A stretch of DNA of 8,602 bases from CAZUZD01 sp964624465 (lineage in GTDB: Bacteria > Planctomycetota > Planctomycetia > Isosphaerales > Isosphaeraceae), in NCBI GenBank assembly GCA_964624465.1, contig CAZUZD010000275.1:1-8602 (forward strand), given 5' to 3'. Shown piece after piece: positions 1 to 6,134 of the stretch. The notes below the pieces were generated by a model, which searched no databases, was not told the DNA's origin, and saw only the letters and a list, made by a program, of their open reading frames with translations. A program made the position numbers and the translations under genes. How positions within the stretch are numbered: the first letter of the stretch is position 1; each line of letters begins with the position of its first letter.

Positions 1-33
1 GGAAGAGCGCCCGTTAGCATTGATGCAGGTGGG

Positions 34-1170
34 GTGGCGGTGGCGCGGGGTCCGAGGCCGATGCCGGCGCGGGCCGGGCGGTTGCGGCCGACGCTGGGGC
101 TCTCCGGGTCGCTGACGCGGATGGTCCTGGACGAGGTGCTCGGTCCCGGCGTGGACGTGGCGCTCGAAGGAGACGACCTGGTGATCTCGGTCGATGTCGC
201 GAAGCTGGCCGCCGCGGCCGCCGAGCCGCCGGCCCCCGTGGCCGCGCCCAAGCCCGTGGCGCCGCGGGCCGATGGCCTGGTGCAGCTCCGGGCCCGGCCG
301 TCGTTCCGGCCCAACGACCCGGCCCGCCCCACGGTCTGCCTGGTGCATGGACTGCACTCCAACAGCACCGTGTTCCTCCACGTGGTGAAGGAGCTGGAGG
401 CGGCGGGCTTCGGGGTCGTGCTCTGCGACTACCCCGACCTCCAGGCGCTGACCGACACCGGCCCGCAGTTCAGCCGCACCTGGAAGGCGTTCCGCGCCGC
501 CGCCGGCGAGACCCAGCCCTGGGTCATGCTCACGCACTCCATGGGCGCGCTGGTGGCCCGCTACTATGTCGAGGGCGCCGACTACGCCGACGACGTCTCC
601 GACCTGATCCTGATCGGACCGCCCAACCGGGGCGCGGCGATCGCCCGGATGCAGCCGCTGGTGTCGATCGTCGAGCAGCTCCAGGCCGCCTCGGCCGAGC
701 GGGCGCGGCGCGAGGAGGCGATCAGCGGCCTCGACACGGCGGCGGCCCCCTCGGCCCGCGACCTGCTGCCCGAGAGCGCGTTCCTCAAGCAGCTCAATGG
801 CCGCCCCCGGCGCTCCGGGGTCCGGTACCACATCCTGGCCGGCTCGGGCGGATTCCTCAGCGTGGATCTCCGCCGCGAGGTCGAGGCCCGGCTCGGCCTG
901 AAGTCCGGCGGCCGCGAGGGCCTGCTCGGCAACCTGGCCCGCCTGACGCTCGGCAACGTGCCGGCGCAGCTCGACGAGCTGACCGAGGGCACCGGCGACG
1001 GCGCCGTCGCCATCGCGGCGACGAAGCTCGAAGGCGCCCCGGAACCCCTCGTGATCCGGGCCAACCACGTCGAGCTGGTCCGCGGCCCGCTGCTCTACCC
1101 CGACCCCGGCCCCGTCGCCTGCATGCCCCACGTCCTCCGCTGGCTCGCCCCGCTCCGCGACGGCCGCTGA
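34..1170 (+). CDS. alpha/beta-fold hydrolase (esterase/lipase-like), start uncertain
   Basis: This is a serine hydrolase of the alpha/beta fold, probably acting on an ester or lipid; the substrate cannot be told. Counting from the GTG at 34 (378 residues), the oxyanion-hole motif is VHGLHSNS at 104-111. The nucleophile elbow is THSMGA with Ser169, a variant of the usual GHSMGG. The likely acid is Asp322 in GTGDGAV and the likely base is His345 in ANHVEL, so the triad is complete. An Ala/Pro-rich linker (about 59-77) separates the hydrolase domain from a short N-terminal segment containing VALEGDDLVISVD. I see no signal peptide. The reading frame stays open to base 1, so the gene may begin outside the window. 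Other in-frame starts are GTG 40, which has a purine-rich AGGTGG at 27-32, and ATG 61. The fold is secure; the start and substrate are not. Confidence 0.82.
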   Translation: MAVARGPRPMPARAGRLRPTLGLSGSLTRMVLDEVLGPGVDVALEGDDLVISVDVAKLAAAAAEPPAPVAAPKPVAPRADGLVQLRARPSFRPNDPARPTVCLVHGLHSNSTVFLHVVKELEAAGFGVVLCDYPDLQALTDTGPQFSRTWKAFRAAAGETQPWVMLTHSMGALVARYYVEGADYADDVSDLILIGPPNRGAAIARMQPLVSIVEQLQAASAERARREEAISGLDTAAAPSARDLLPESAFLKQLNGRPRRSGVRYHILAGSGGFLSVDLRREVEARLGLKSGGREGLLGNLARLTLGNVPAQLDELTEGTGDGAVAIAATKLEGAPEPLVIRANHVELVRGPLLYPDPGPVACMPHVLRWLAPLRDGR

Positions 1171-1251
1171 CGCCCTGCGGATCCGACCGACGCCATCCGG
1201 TCTCCGGGTTCCGCATGCGGCGCTCGCCTTCGGGGGCCTGCGAATCGTCGT

Positions 1252-1435
1252 CGTGGCCACGCTGCGCTCGGCCACGGCACACCAGCAAAAGGCCTCAGTC
1301 CGAGGCCGCAGATCCGGGCTCCGTGGCCGGAACCCGGTCTGGTCAATCGAGAGCGATCCCAGACATTCGACCAACGGGAACGGCCGTCGCGCCGTCGTGT
1401 GCTGTGTGCCGTGGCCTGAGCGGAGCGTGGCCACG
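1252..1435. repeat. inverted pair of REP-like hairpins, GTGTGC-foot family
   Basis: Arm 1 (1252-1282) and the reverse complement of arm 2 (1404-1435) match over about 31 bases with one substitution and one single-base indel; the spacer is 121 bp. Each arm is itself a hairpin with a 7-bp stem CGTGGCC/GGCCACG: 1252-1258 with 1270-1276, and 1410-1416 with 1429-1435. The loop is 11 nt in arm 1 and 12 nt in arm 2. Read in the arm 2 direction, both hairpins are preceded by the same foot, GTGTGC, and the arm 2 loop is TGAGCGGAGCGT. The feet face inward. The layout resembles REP/BIME elements, but the foot is not the usual GTAG, so the family assignment is inference. Confidence 0.75.
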
Positions 1436-1459
1436 CAACGGAGGCCTCCGCGTCGTCGG

Positions 1460-1490
1460 TGTGGCCGGGCTCCGCCATGCCACGGCCCAC
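1460..1490 (-). repeat. degenerate third copy of the GTGTGC-foot hairpin
   Basis: This stretch aligns without gaps to arm 1 (1252-1282), with 23 of 31 positions identical by my count, in the same orientation. A 5-bp stem remains, GTGGC at 1461-1465 with GCCAC at 1479-1483, around a 13-nt loop. On the minus strand the foot reads GTGGGC where the intact copies have GTGTGC, and the loop keeps GCGGAGC. It looks like an older, decayed member of the family. Confidence 0.5.
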
Positions 1491-1539
1491 CCGGGCGGGC
1501 TCGTGCCCGGCGGATTGGAAGCCTGCGAGTCCCGGCGGC

Positions 1540-1559
1540 GGGGACTTGGGCGGGGGGGG
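1540..1559 (+). other. G-run tract with G-quadruplex pattern
   Basis: Runs of G at 1540-1543, 1548-1550 and 1552-1559 (the last long enough to supply two triplets) fit the pattern of four G3 runs with loops of 1-7 bases. The tract is on the transporter's coding strand, about 230 bases before its start. Whether it folds or matters is unknown; GC-rich genomes produce such runs by chance. Confidence 0.3.
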
Positions 1560-1575
1560 CGGCATCGGGTAATCT
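1546..1575 (+). promoter_or_regulatory. weak candidate promoter for the transporter-peptidase pair
   Basis: TAATCT at 1570-1575 is a fair -10 candidate in a region almost devoid of A and T. The best -35 candidate is TTGGGC at 1546-1551, an 18-base spacing. The -35 match is poor and it overlaps the G-run tract, so this is only the best guess in the gap. It would give a leader of about 205 nt. Confidence 0.2.
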
Positions 1576-1771
1576 CGGCGGGTCCCGGGCGGGCGGCGGC
1601 AGGTGGGCGATCGGTCCCGATCGGCCGCGCCGCCGCAGGCCGGGGCGTGGCCGCGCCTCTCCCTCGGCCCGCCAGCGGGAAGCTCCCGCGCCTCGCCGCC
1701 CCGCCCGGTCCCACCGCGTCGCAGCATCCCGCCGCGATCGACACCGCCCCGCTCCCGCTCCCGATCCCGCT

Positions 1772-1776
1772 GGAGG
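1772..1776 (+). promoter_or_regulatory. Shine-Dalgarno site setting the transporter start
   Basis: GGAGG lies nine bases before the ATG at 1786. It decides in favour of this start over longer in-frame extensions such as the ATG at 1603, whose extra residues are low-complexity Arg/Pro/Ser and unlike this protein family. Confidence 0.75.
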
Positions 1777-1785
1777 GCCCGTCGC

Positions 1786-3261
1786 ATGAGCCAGGCCGCA
1801 GTCCGTCCCAACGCCGCGGCCGATGCCGCCAGACCCCGCCACCCGGCCGGTCTCTATTACCTGTTCGGCACCGAGATGTGGGAGCGCTTCGGCTTCTACA
1901 CCGCCGCCGCCATCATGACGTTGTACCTCCAGCGCGGTGGGTTCGGCTGGACCAAGGCGCAGGCGACGAGCCTCTGGTCGAACTACCTGATGTTCGTCTA
2001 CGCCACGCCCCTGATCGGCGGCTACCTGGCCGACAAGTTCATCGGCTACCGCCGCTCGGTGCTGATCGGCGGCGTGTTCTTCGTCGCCGGCTACGCCCTG
2101 CTCGGGACGGGCTCGCTGGCGTCGTTCTACATCGCCCTGGCCTTGATCTTCATCGGCAACGGCTTCTTCAAGCCGAACATCTCGACGATGGTCGGCAACC
2201 TGTACCCGTCGGGCAGTCCACTGAAGGACTCGGCGTACAACATCTTCTACATGGGCATCAACATCGGCGCCCTGCTGGCGCCCTTGATCGGCGAGTCGAT
2301 GCTCCAGGTCTTCGCCGGCAGCGAGATCCTCGAGCTGGCCTCCAAGGGCACGCCGCTGACCGACACCCAGGCCGGCCTGCTCCGCCAGGGCTTCCAGGCG
2401 GCGTTCTTCGCGGCGGCCATCGGCATGACCCTGGGCACGGTGATCTTCGCCGCCTGCTACCGCAAGCTGGCGGCCGTCGAGCGCGGGCACCACGCGCTGA
2501 CCAGCGACGTCGACGCCACCGCGGTGTCCGAGGACCTCAAGCCCGCCAGCTCGGGCAACGCCGCGCTCGACAACGTGCCCGAGTGGCAGCGGATCACCGC
2601 CCTGCTGGTCATCTTCGGCATCGTGATTGTCTTCTGGATGGTCTTCCACCAGAACGGCAGCACCATGACCTACTGGGCCGACGAGAACACGAACTGGAAG
2701 GTCTCGGGCGTCATCTCCAACGCCATCAACCCGTTCTGGATCGTGGTGCTCTCGGTGCCCCTGGTCAAGTTCTGGAGCTGGCTCCGCGGCAAGGGCCTGG
2801 AGCCGTCGACCCCGACGAAGATGGCCCTGGGCATGGTCCTGACCAGCGTGGCGTTCCTGATCCTCTACGTGGCCGCGCTCTCCGGCGGCGACCAGGAGTT
2901 CGTCCAGGAGGGCGGCCAGTACGTGATGACCGAGAAGGGCGAGTTCAAGACCATCGAGCACCGCGTCTCGCCGCTCTGGCTGATCGCCGCCTACATGGTC
3001 ATCAGCCTCGGCGAGCTGATGCTCAGCCCGATGGGCCTGTCGCTGGTCTCGAAGGTGGCCCCGGCGCGGATGCGAGGGCTCATGATGGGCGGCTGGTTCG
3101 TGGCCACGGCCATCGGCAACAAGCTCACGGCCATTGGCGTCTACTGGACCCAGTGGTACCACTCGTCGTTCTGGCTGCTGTGCAGCGTGCTGGCCGCCGT
3201 GATGGCGGTCGTATTGCTGCTGCTGCTGAAGCCCCTGAAGCGGGCCATGCCCGGCGTCTGA
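1786..3261 (+). CDS. POT/PTR-family proton-coupled oligopeptide transporter
   Basis: This inner-membrane MFS transporter of the POT (PTR2) family is predicted to import di- and tripeptides driven by the proton gradient. It has 491 residues, normal for bacterial members, with about twelve hydrophobic segments. The proton-coupling ExxER motif is present as E30-M-W-E33-R34 in the first helix. FFKPNIST at 127-134 includes the conserved Lys129, and the PTR2 signature FYMGINIG spans 154-161. GELMLSPMGLS, with Glu410, matches the conserved helix 10 region. A hydrophilic loop of about 30 residues precedes that helix, as in many relatives. The start at 1786 has GGAGG nine bases upstream and skips the low-complexity open frame before it. 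The S9 peptidase gene follows after 28 bp, suggesting co-transcription. All hallmark residues are intact. Peptide specificity is inferred from the family and the neighbour. Confidence 0.95.
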   Translation: MSQAAVRPNAAADAARPRHPAGLYYLFGTEMWERFGFYTAAAIMTLYLQRGGFGWTKAQATSLWSNYLMFVYATPLIGGYLADKFIGYRRSVLIGGVFFVAGYALLGTGSLASFYIALALIFIGNGFFKPNISTMVGNLYPSGSPLKDSAYNIFYMGINIGALLAPLIGESMLQVFAGSEILELASKGTPLTDTQAGLLRQGFQAAFFAAAIGMTLGTVIFAACYRKLAAVERGHHALTSDVDATAVSEDLKPASSGNAALDNVPEWQRITALLVIFGIVIVFWMVFHQNGSTMTYWADENTNWKVSGVISNAINPFWIVVLSVPLVKFWSWLRGKGLEPSTPTKMALGMVLTSVAFLILYVAALSGGDQEFVQEGGQYVMTEKGEFKTIEHRVSPLWLIAAYMVISLGELMLSPMGLSLVSKVAPARMRGLMMGGWFVATAIGNKLTAIGVYWTQWYHSSFWLLCSVLAAVMAVVLLLLLKPLKRAMPGV

Positions 3262-3289
3262 CCCGAACCCCCTCAGGAGCCGCCTGCTC

Positions 3290-5371
3290 ATGTCGCTGCG
3301 ATCCCTCCCCGCCAGGGCCACCGGCCGGCCCTGGCTCCTCACCCTGGCGCTCTGTGCCGTGACCGCAACCGCCGCCCAGGCCCAGCCGAAGCGGGCCATG
3401 ACCGTCGACGACCTGCTCGCCGTCAAGAGCGTGAGCGACCCCCAGCTCTCCCCCGACGGCGCGCACGTCGTCTACGTCGTGTCCGAGGTCGACAAGGACG
3501 CCAACAAGTCGAACTCCAGCCTCTGGCTGGTCCCCACCGCCGGCGGCGAGCCGAAGCGGATCACCACCACGCCCGGCACCAACAACCACCCGCGCTGGAG
3601 CCCCGACGGCAAGACGATCGTCTTCGTCTCGTCGCGCGGCGGCTCGTCGCAGCTCTGGCTGCTGGGCCTCGACGGCGGCGAGCCCCGGGCGCTGACCCAG
3701 CTGCCGATCGACGTCGGCGGCCCCGTCTGGTCGCCCCAGGGGGACAAGATCGCCTTCGCCGCCGAGGTCATCCCCGGCCAGTCGCCCGAGGAGACCGCCG
3801 CCGCCGACAAGGCGCGCGAGGGGGCGAAGTCGAAGGCGCTGATCTTCGACGACCTGATGGTCCGCCACTGGCAGAGCTGGACGACCGCGAAGCGGAGCCA
3901 CCTGTTCGTGCTCGACGTGAAGTCGGGCAAGGTCAAGGACCTGACCCCGAAGTGGACGGCCAATGTGCCCCCCGGCCCGTTCGGCGGCTCGGAGGAGTAC
4001 GCCTGGTCGCCCGACGGCGCCGAGCTGGCGTTCACCTCGGAGCCGCTCCAGGGGCATGCCTGGAGCACGAACAGCGACATCTGGATCGTCCCCAGCGCCG
4101 GCGGCGAGCCCGAGAACTTCACGTCCGAGAACCCCGGCGCCGACGGCCAGCCGGCCTTCAGCCCCGACGGCAAGGCGCTCGCCTACGTGAGCCAGGCCCG
4201 CGCCGGCTTCGAGGCCGACCAGTGGGTGCTGACCCTGAAGCGTCGCGCCGGCGGACCGGCCCGGCCCCTGACGAAGGAGCTGGACCGTCCGATCCAGGCG
4301 TTCGAGTGGGCCGATGACGGCAAGGCCCTCCTGGCGGTCATCGACGACGGCGGCCAGGAGTCGCTCGTGCGGATCGAGTCGCGCGGCGGCGCCGACGCCG
4401 TGATGAAGCTGGTCCAGGGGCACACGAACACCGCCGCGCAGGCCGGCCCGAAGGGGGCCCCGCTGGTCTTCCTCCGGTCGCAGGCCACCCACCCGGCCGA
4501 GATCCACGTCGCCCGCGCCGACGGCTCGAACGTCACCGCCCTGACCCACCACAACGACGGGCTCGTCGCCGGCCTCGACCTCAACCCGGCCGAGTCGTTC
4601 ACCTTCAGCGGCGCCGACGGCGACTCCGTGCAGGGCTGGCTCGTGAAGCCCCCCGGTTTCGACCCGGCGAAGAAGTACCCCGTCCTGTTCCTGATCCACG
4701 GCGGGCCCCAGGGCGCCTGGCACGATGAGTGGCACGCCCGCTGGAACTACGGCCTGTTCGCCGCCCCCGGCTACGTGGTCGTGGCGGTGAACCCGCGCGG
4801 CTCGACCGGCTTCGGCCAGAAGTTCACCGACCAGATCAGCGGCGACTGGGCCGGCCGGGTCTATCAGGACCTCATGACCGGCCTCGATCACGCCCTGAAG
4901 ACATACCCGTTCCTGGACGGAGACCGCCTGGGCGCGGCCGGTGGCTCGTACGGCGGGTACATGGTCAACTGGATCCTGGGCCACACCGACCGCTTCAAGG
5001 CGCTGATCAGCCACGCCGGCGTCTTCGACACGCACAGCAAGTACTTCACCACCGAGGAGCTCTGGTTCCCCGAGTGGGAGTTCGGCGGCGTGCCCTGGGA
5101 GCAGCGGGAGAACTACTTCAAGGTCTCCCCCAGCCACTTCGTGGCCGACTTCAAGACCCCCACGCTCGTGACCCACGGCGCGCTGGACTACCGGGTCTCC
5201 GACAACCAGGGCCTGGGCCTGTTCACCGCCCTGAAGCGGCGCGGGGTGCCGGCGCGGCTGGTGCTGTTCCCCGACGAGGGGCACTGGATCCTCAAGCCGG
5301 GCAACCGGATCGTCTGGTGGAACGAGATGCACGGCTGGCTGGGCCAGTACCTGAAGCCCGGCTCGAACTGA
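3290..5371 (+). CDS. exported S9-family serine peptidase, DPP5-like
   Basis: This is a prolyl-oligopeptidase-clan (S9) peptidase of 693 residues, predicted to release short peptides from oligopeptides outside the cytoplasm. An N-terminal signal peptide (Arg-containing start, hydrophobic core about 15-27) ends in AQA, with likely cleavage after residue 31. The beta-propeller follows with SPDG-type repeats at 51, 101, 145, 238 and 288. The C-terminal hydrolase domain (from about 435) has the HGGP oxyanion motif at 470-473, Ser553 in GGSYGG, Asp633 in ALDYRVSDNQG and His665 in DEGHW, so the triad is complete. The opening (MTVDDLLAVKSVSDPQLSPDG) and the segment DDLMVRHWQSW resemble DPP5-type enzymes from memory; other S9 subgroups remain possible. 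AGGAG at 3275-3279 lies ten bases before the ATG. Its position directly after the peptide transporter supports a joint role in peptide use. Confidence 0.93.
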   Translation: MSLRSLPARATGRPWLLTLALCAVTATAAQAQPKRAMTVDDLLAVKSVSDPQLSPDGAHVVYVVSEVDKDANKSNSSLWLVPTAGGEPKRITTTPGTNNHPRWSPDGKTIVFVSSRGGSSQLWLLGLDGGEPRALTQLPIDVGGPVWSPQGDKIAFAAEVIPGQSPEETAAADKAREGAKSKALIFDDLMVRHWQSWTTAKRSHLFVLDVKSGKVKDLTPKWTANVPPGPFGGSEEYAWSPDGAELAFTSEPLQGHAWSTNSDIWIVPSAGGEPENFTSENPGADGQPAFSPDGKALAYVSQARAGFEADQWVLTLKRRAGGPARPLTKELDRPIQAFEWADDGKALLAVIDDGGQESLVRIESRGGADAVMKLVQGHTNTAAQAGPKGAPLVFLRSQATHPAEIHVARADGSNVTALTHHNDGLVAGLDLNPAESFTFSGADGDSVQGWLVKPPGFDPAKKYPVLFLIHGGPQGAWHDEWHARWNYGLFAAPGYVVVAVNPRGSTGFGQKFTDQISGDWAGRVYQDLMTGLDHALKTYPFLDGDRLGAAGGSYGGYMVNWILGHTDRFKALISHAGVFDTHSKYFTTEELWFPEWEFGGVPWEQRENYFKVSPSHFVADFKTPTLVTHGALDYRVSDNQGLGLFTALKRRGVPARLVLFPDEGHWILKPGNRIVWWNEMHGWLGQYLKPGSN

Positions 5372-5484
5372 GTCGCCTCGATCGTCACGGGCCGTGCGGC
5401 CAGATCCCGCCTCGGGGTCCCGGCCGCGCGGCCCGGTCGCGTTGTCTGGGCCGGAATCGGCTCCCCCCTGCCCGCCGGATCGCC

Positions 5485-5904
5485 ATGAGCACCGACCCGA
5501 CGTCCCCGGCCCCGACGACCCGCCTGGGGGCCATCGTGCGCGGGCGGTGCCCGGCGTGCCGGCGGGGTCCGATCTTCGCCTCGGCGTGGGTGATGCATGA
5601 GCGCTGCCCGGTGTGCGGGCTCCTGCTGCTGCGGGCGCCGGGGTACTTCACCGGGGCGATGTACTTCAGCTACGGCCTGGGCATCCCCTGCATCCTGGGG
5701 CTGACCGGCCTGTGGACCTGGCTGCGGCCGGGCTGGCCGCTCTGGCAGCGGATCGGCCTGGCCTGGGTGCTGTTCCTGCCGCTGGTGCCGACGATCTTCC
5801 GGCTCTCACGGGTGCTCTGGATTCACCTCGATCGCGCCATCGACCCGGCCGGCGACGACTTCCCAAGGCCCCCGGAGCCCGGCCCCGGCGCGGGCCGGTC
5901 GTGA
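5485..5904 (+). CDS. DUF983 family membrane protein with zinc ribbon
   Basis: This small protein of 139 residues matches the DUF983 pattern, whose function is not established. Near the N-terminus is a zinc-ribbon-like pair of knuckles, CPAC (Cys22, Cys25) and CPVC (Cys41, Cys44), followed by APGYFTGAMYF in place of the usual GDGPA-type segment. Two hydrophobic segments follow, about 59-79 and 90-107, then the conserved-looking tail with Arg106, Trp112 and LDRAIDP (115-121). It is therefore likely an inner-membrane protein with a metal-binding cytoplasmic head. No strong Shine-Dalgarno precedes the ATG, only a weak CCGGA about 5-9 bases upstream, but no alternative ATG, GTG or TTG lies in frame between the peptidase stop and 5485. 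The 113-bp gap leaves open whether it is co-transcribed with the peptidase. Confidence 0.85.
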   Translation: MSTDPTSPAPTTRLGAIVRGRCPACRRGPIFASAWVMHERCPVCGLLLLRAPGYFTGAMYFSYGLGIPCILGLTGLWTWLRPGWPLWQRIGLAWVLFLPLVPTIFRLSRVLWIHLDRAIDPAGDDFPRPPEPGPGAGRS

Positions 5905-5950
5905 GGCGTGTGCCGGGGTTCGGGCGCTGTTGACCGGGTGCATCCCCCCC

Positions 5951-5989
5951 TGTCCCATCGGAGCGCCGGCGCTTACAATCAAAGCTTTG
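5951..5989 (+). promoter_or_regulatory. candidate fhs promoter with adjacent palindrome
   Basis: TACAAT at 5974-5979 is a good -10 match in the only AT-richer patch of the gap before fhs. The -35 position at 17-bp spacing reads TGTCCC (5951-5956), a poor match; a better TTGACC at 5930-5935 is too far away at 38 bp. Directly after the -10 lies a perfect 10-bp palindrome, CAAAGCTTTG (5980-5989), near where transcription would start, so it could be an operator half or whole site. Assignment is inference from position. Confidence 0.35.
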
Positions 5990-5994
5990 CCGAT

Positions 5995-6039
5995 GCCAGG
6001 GCCCCGGGGTCGATGCGGACCCGACGACCGGACCCTGGC
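5995..6039 (+). other. nested stem-loop in the fhs leader
   Basis: GCCAGGG at 5995-6001 pairs with CCCTGGC at 6033-6039. Inside it, GGGTC at 6007-6011 pairs with GACCC at 6018-6022 around a 6-nt loop. It lies about 95 bases before the fhs ATG and shortly after the candidate promoter, so it would be part of the mRNA leader. No T-run follows, so it is not an intrinsic terminator. GC-rich DNA makes such stems often, hence the low confidence. Confidence 0.3.
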
Positions 6040-6134
6040 GTCCGGGCCGAATCGCACCGACTCGACCGACCGATCCCCACGACCTGCCCGCCCCCACGGC
6101 GAGGGCCGCCGGGCCCTGCGAGGACGCTCCGACG

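Larger units (their letters stand above)
1171..1785. other. gene-free stretch with REP-like hairpins and G-rich tract
   Basis: This 615-bp gap separates the hydrolase from the transporter. The open frames crossing it give Arg/Pro/Gly-rich translations typical of GC-rich non-coding DNA. It holds three related hairpins (1252-1490), a small hairpin with stem GGCCTC/GAGGCC at 1291-1307, another with stem CCGGGC/GCCCGG at 1491-1510, and a G-run tract at 1540-1559. A perfect 10-bp palindrome, CCGCATGCGG, lies at 1211-1220. The ribosome binding site for the transporter sits at the right end. No convincing T-tailed terminator follows the hydrolase gene. Confidence 0.7.

Noticed and set aside
1252..1490. 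CRISPR array or transposon ends
   Set aside because: The copies are inverted and degenerate with unequal spacing, unlike CRISPR direct repeats. No transposase gene or target duplication was seen, so a REP-like element is the better description.
1603..1785. A 61-residue N-terminal extension of the transporter
   Set aside because: The extension is Pro/Arg/Ser-rich, does not resemble POT N-termini, and a good GGAGG site precedes the ATG at 1786.
1215..3362. A 715-codon plus-strand frame overlapping the transporter
   Set aside because: It runs through the transporter in a different frame and reads as Arg/Pro/His-rich sequence with no membrane segments, while the transporter frame has complete family motifs.
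3290..3382. Lipoprotein signal in the peptidase, from Cys22
   Set aside because: The residue before Cys22 is Leu, not Gly or Ala, so the lipobox is not met. AQA at 29-31 gives a normal signal peptidase I site.
3125..5332. A 735-codon open frame on the minus strand opposite the peptidase
   Set aside because: It is antisense to a peptidase with all catalytic motifs intact. Its translation is low-complexity Gly/Arg/Val/Leu with no domain I recognise, as expected when GC-rich third positions remove stop codons from the opposite strand.
5905..6134. A tetrahydrofolate riboswitch before fhs
   Set aside because: The leader has a stem-loop, but I could not match the conserved cores of known THF riboswitches, and GC-rich leaders form stems readily.
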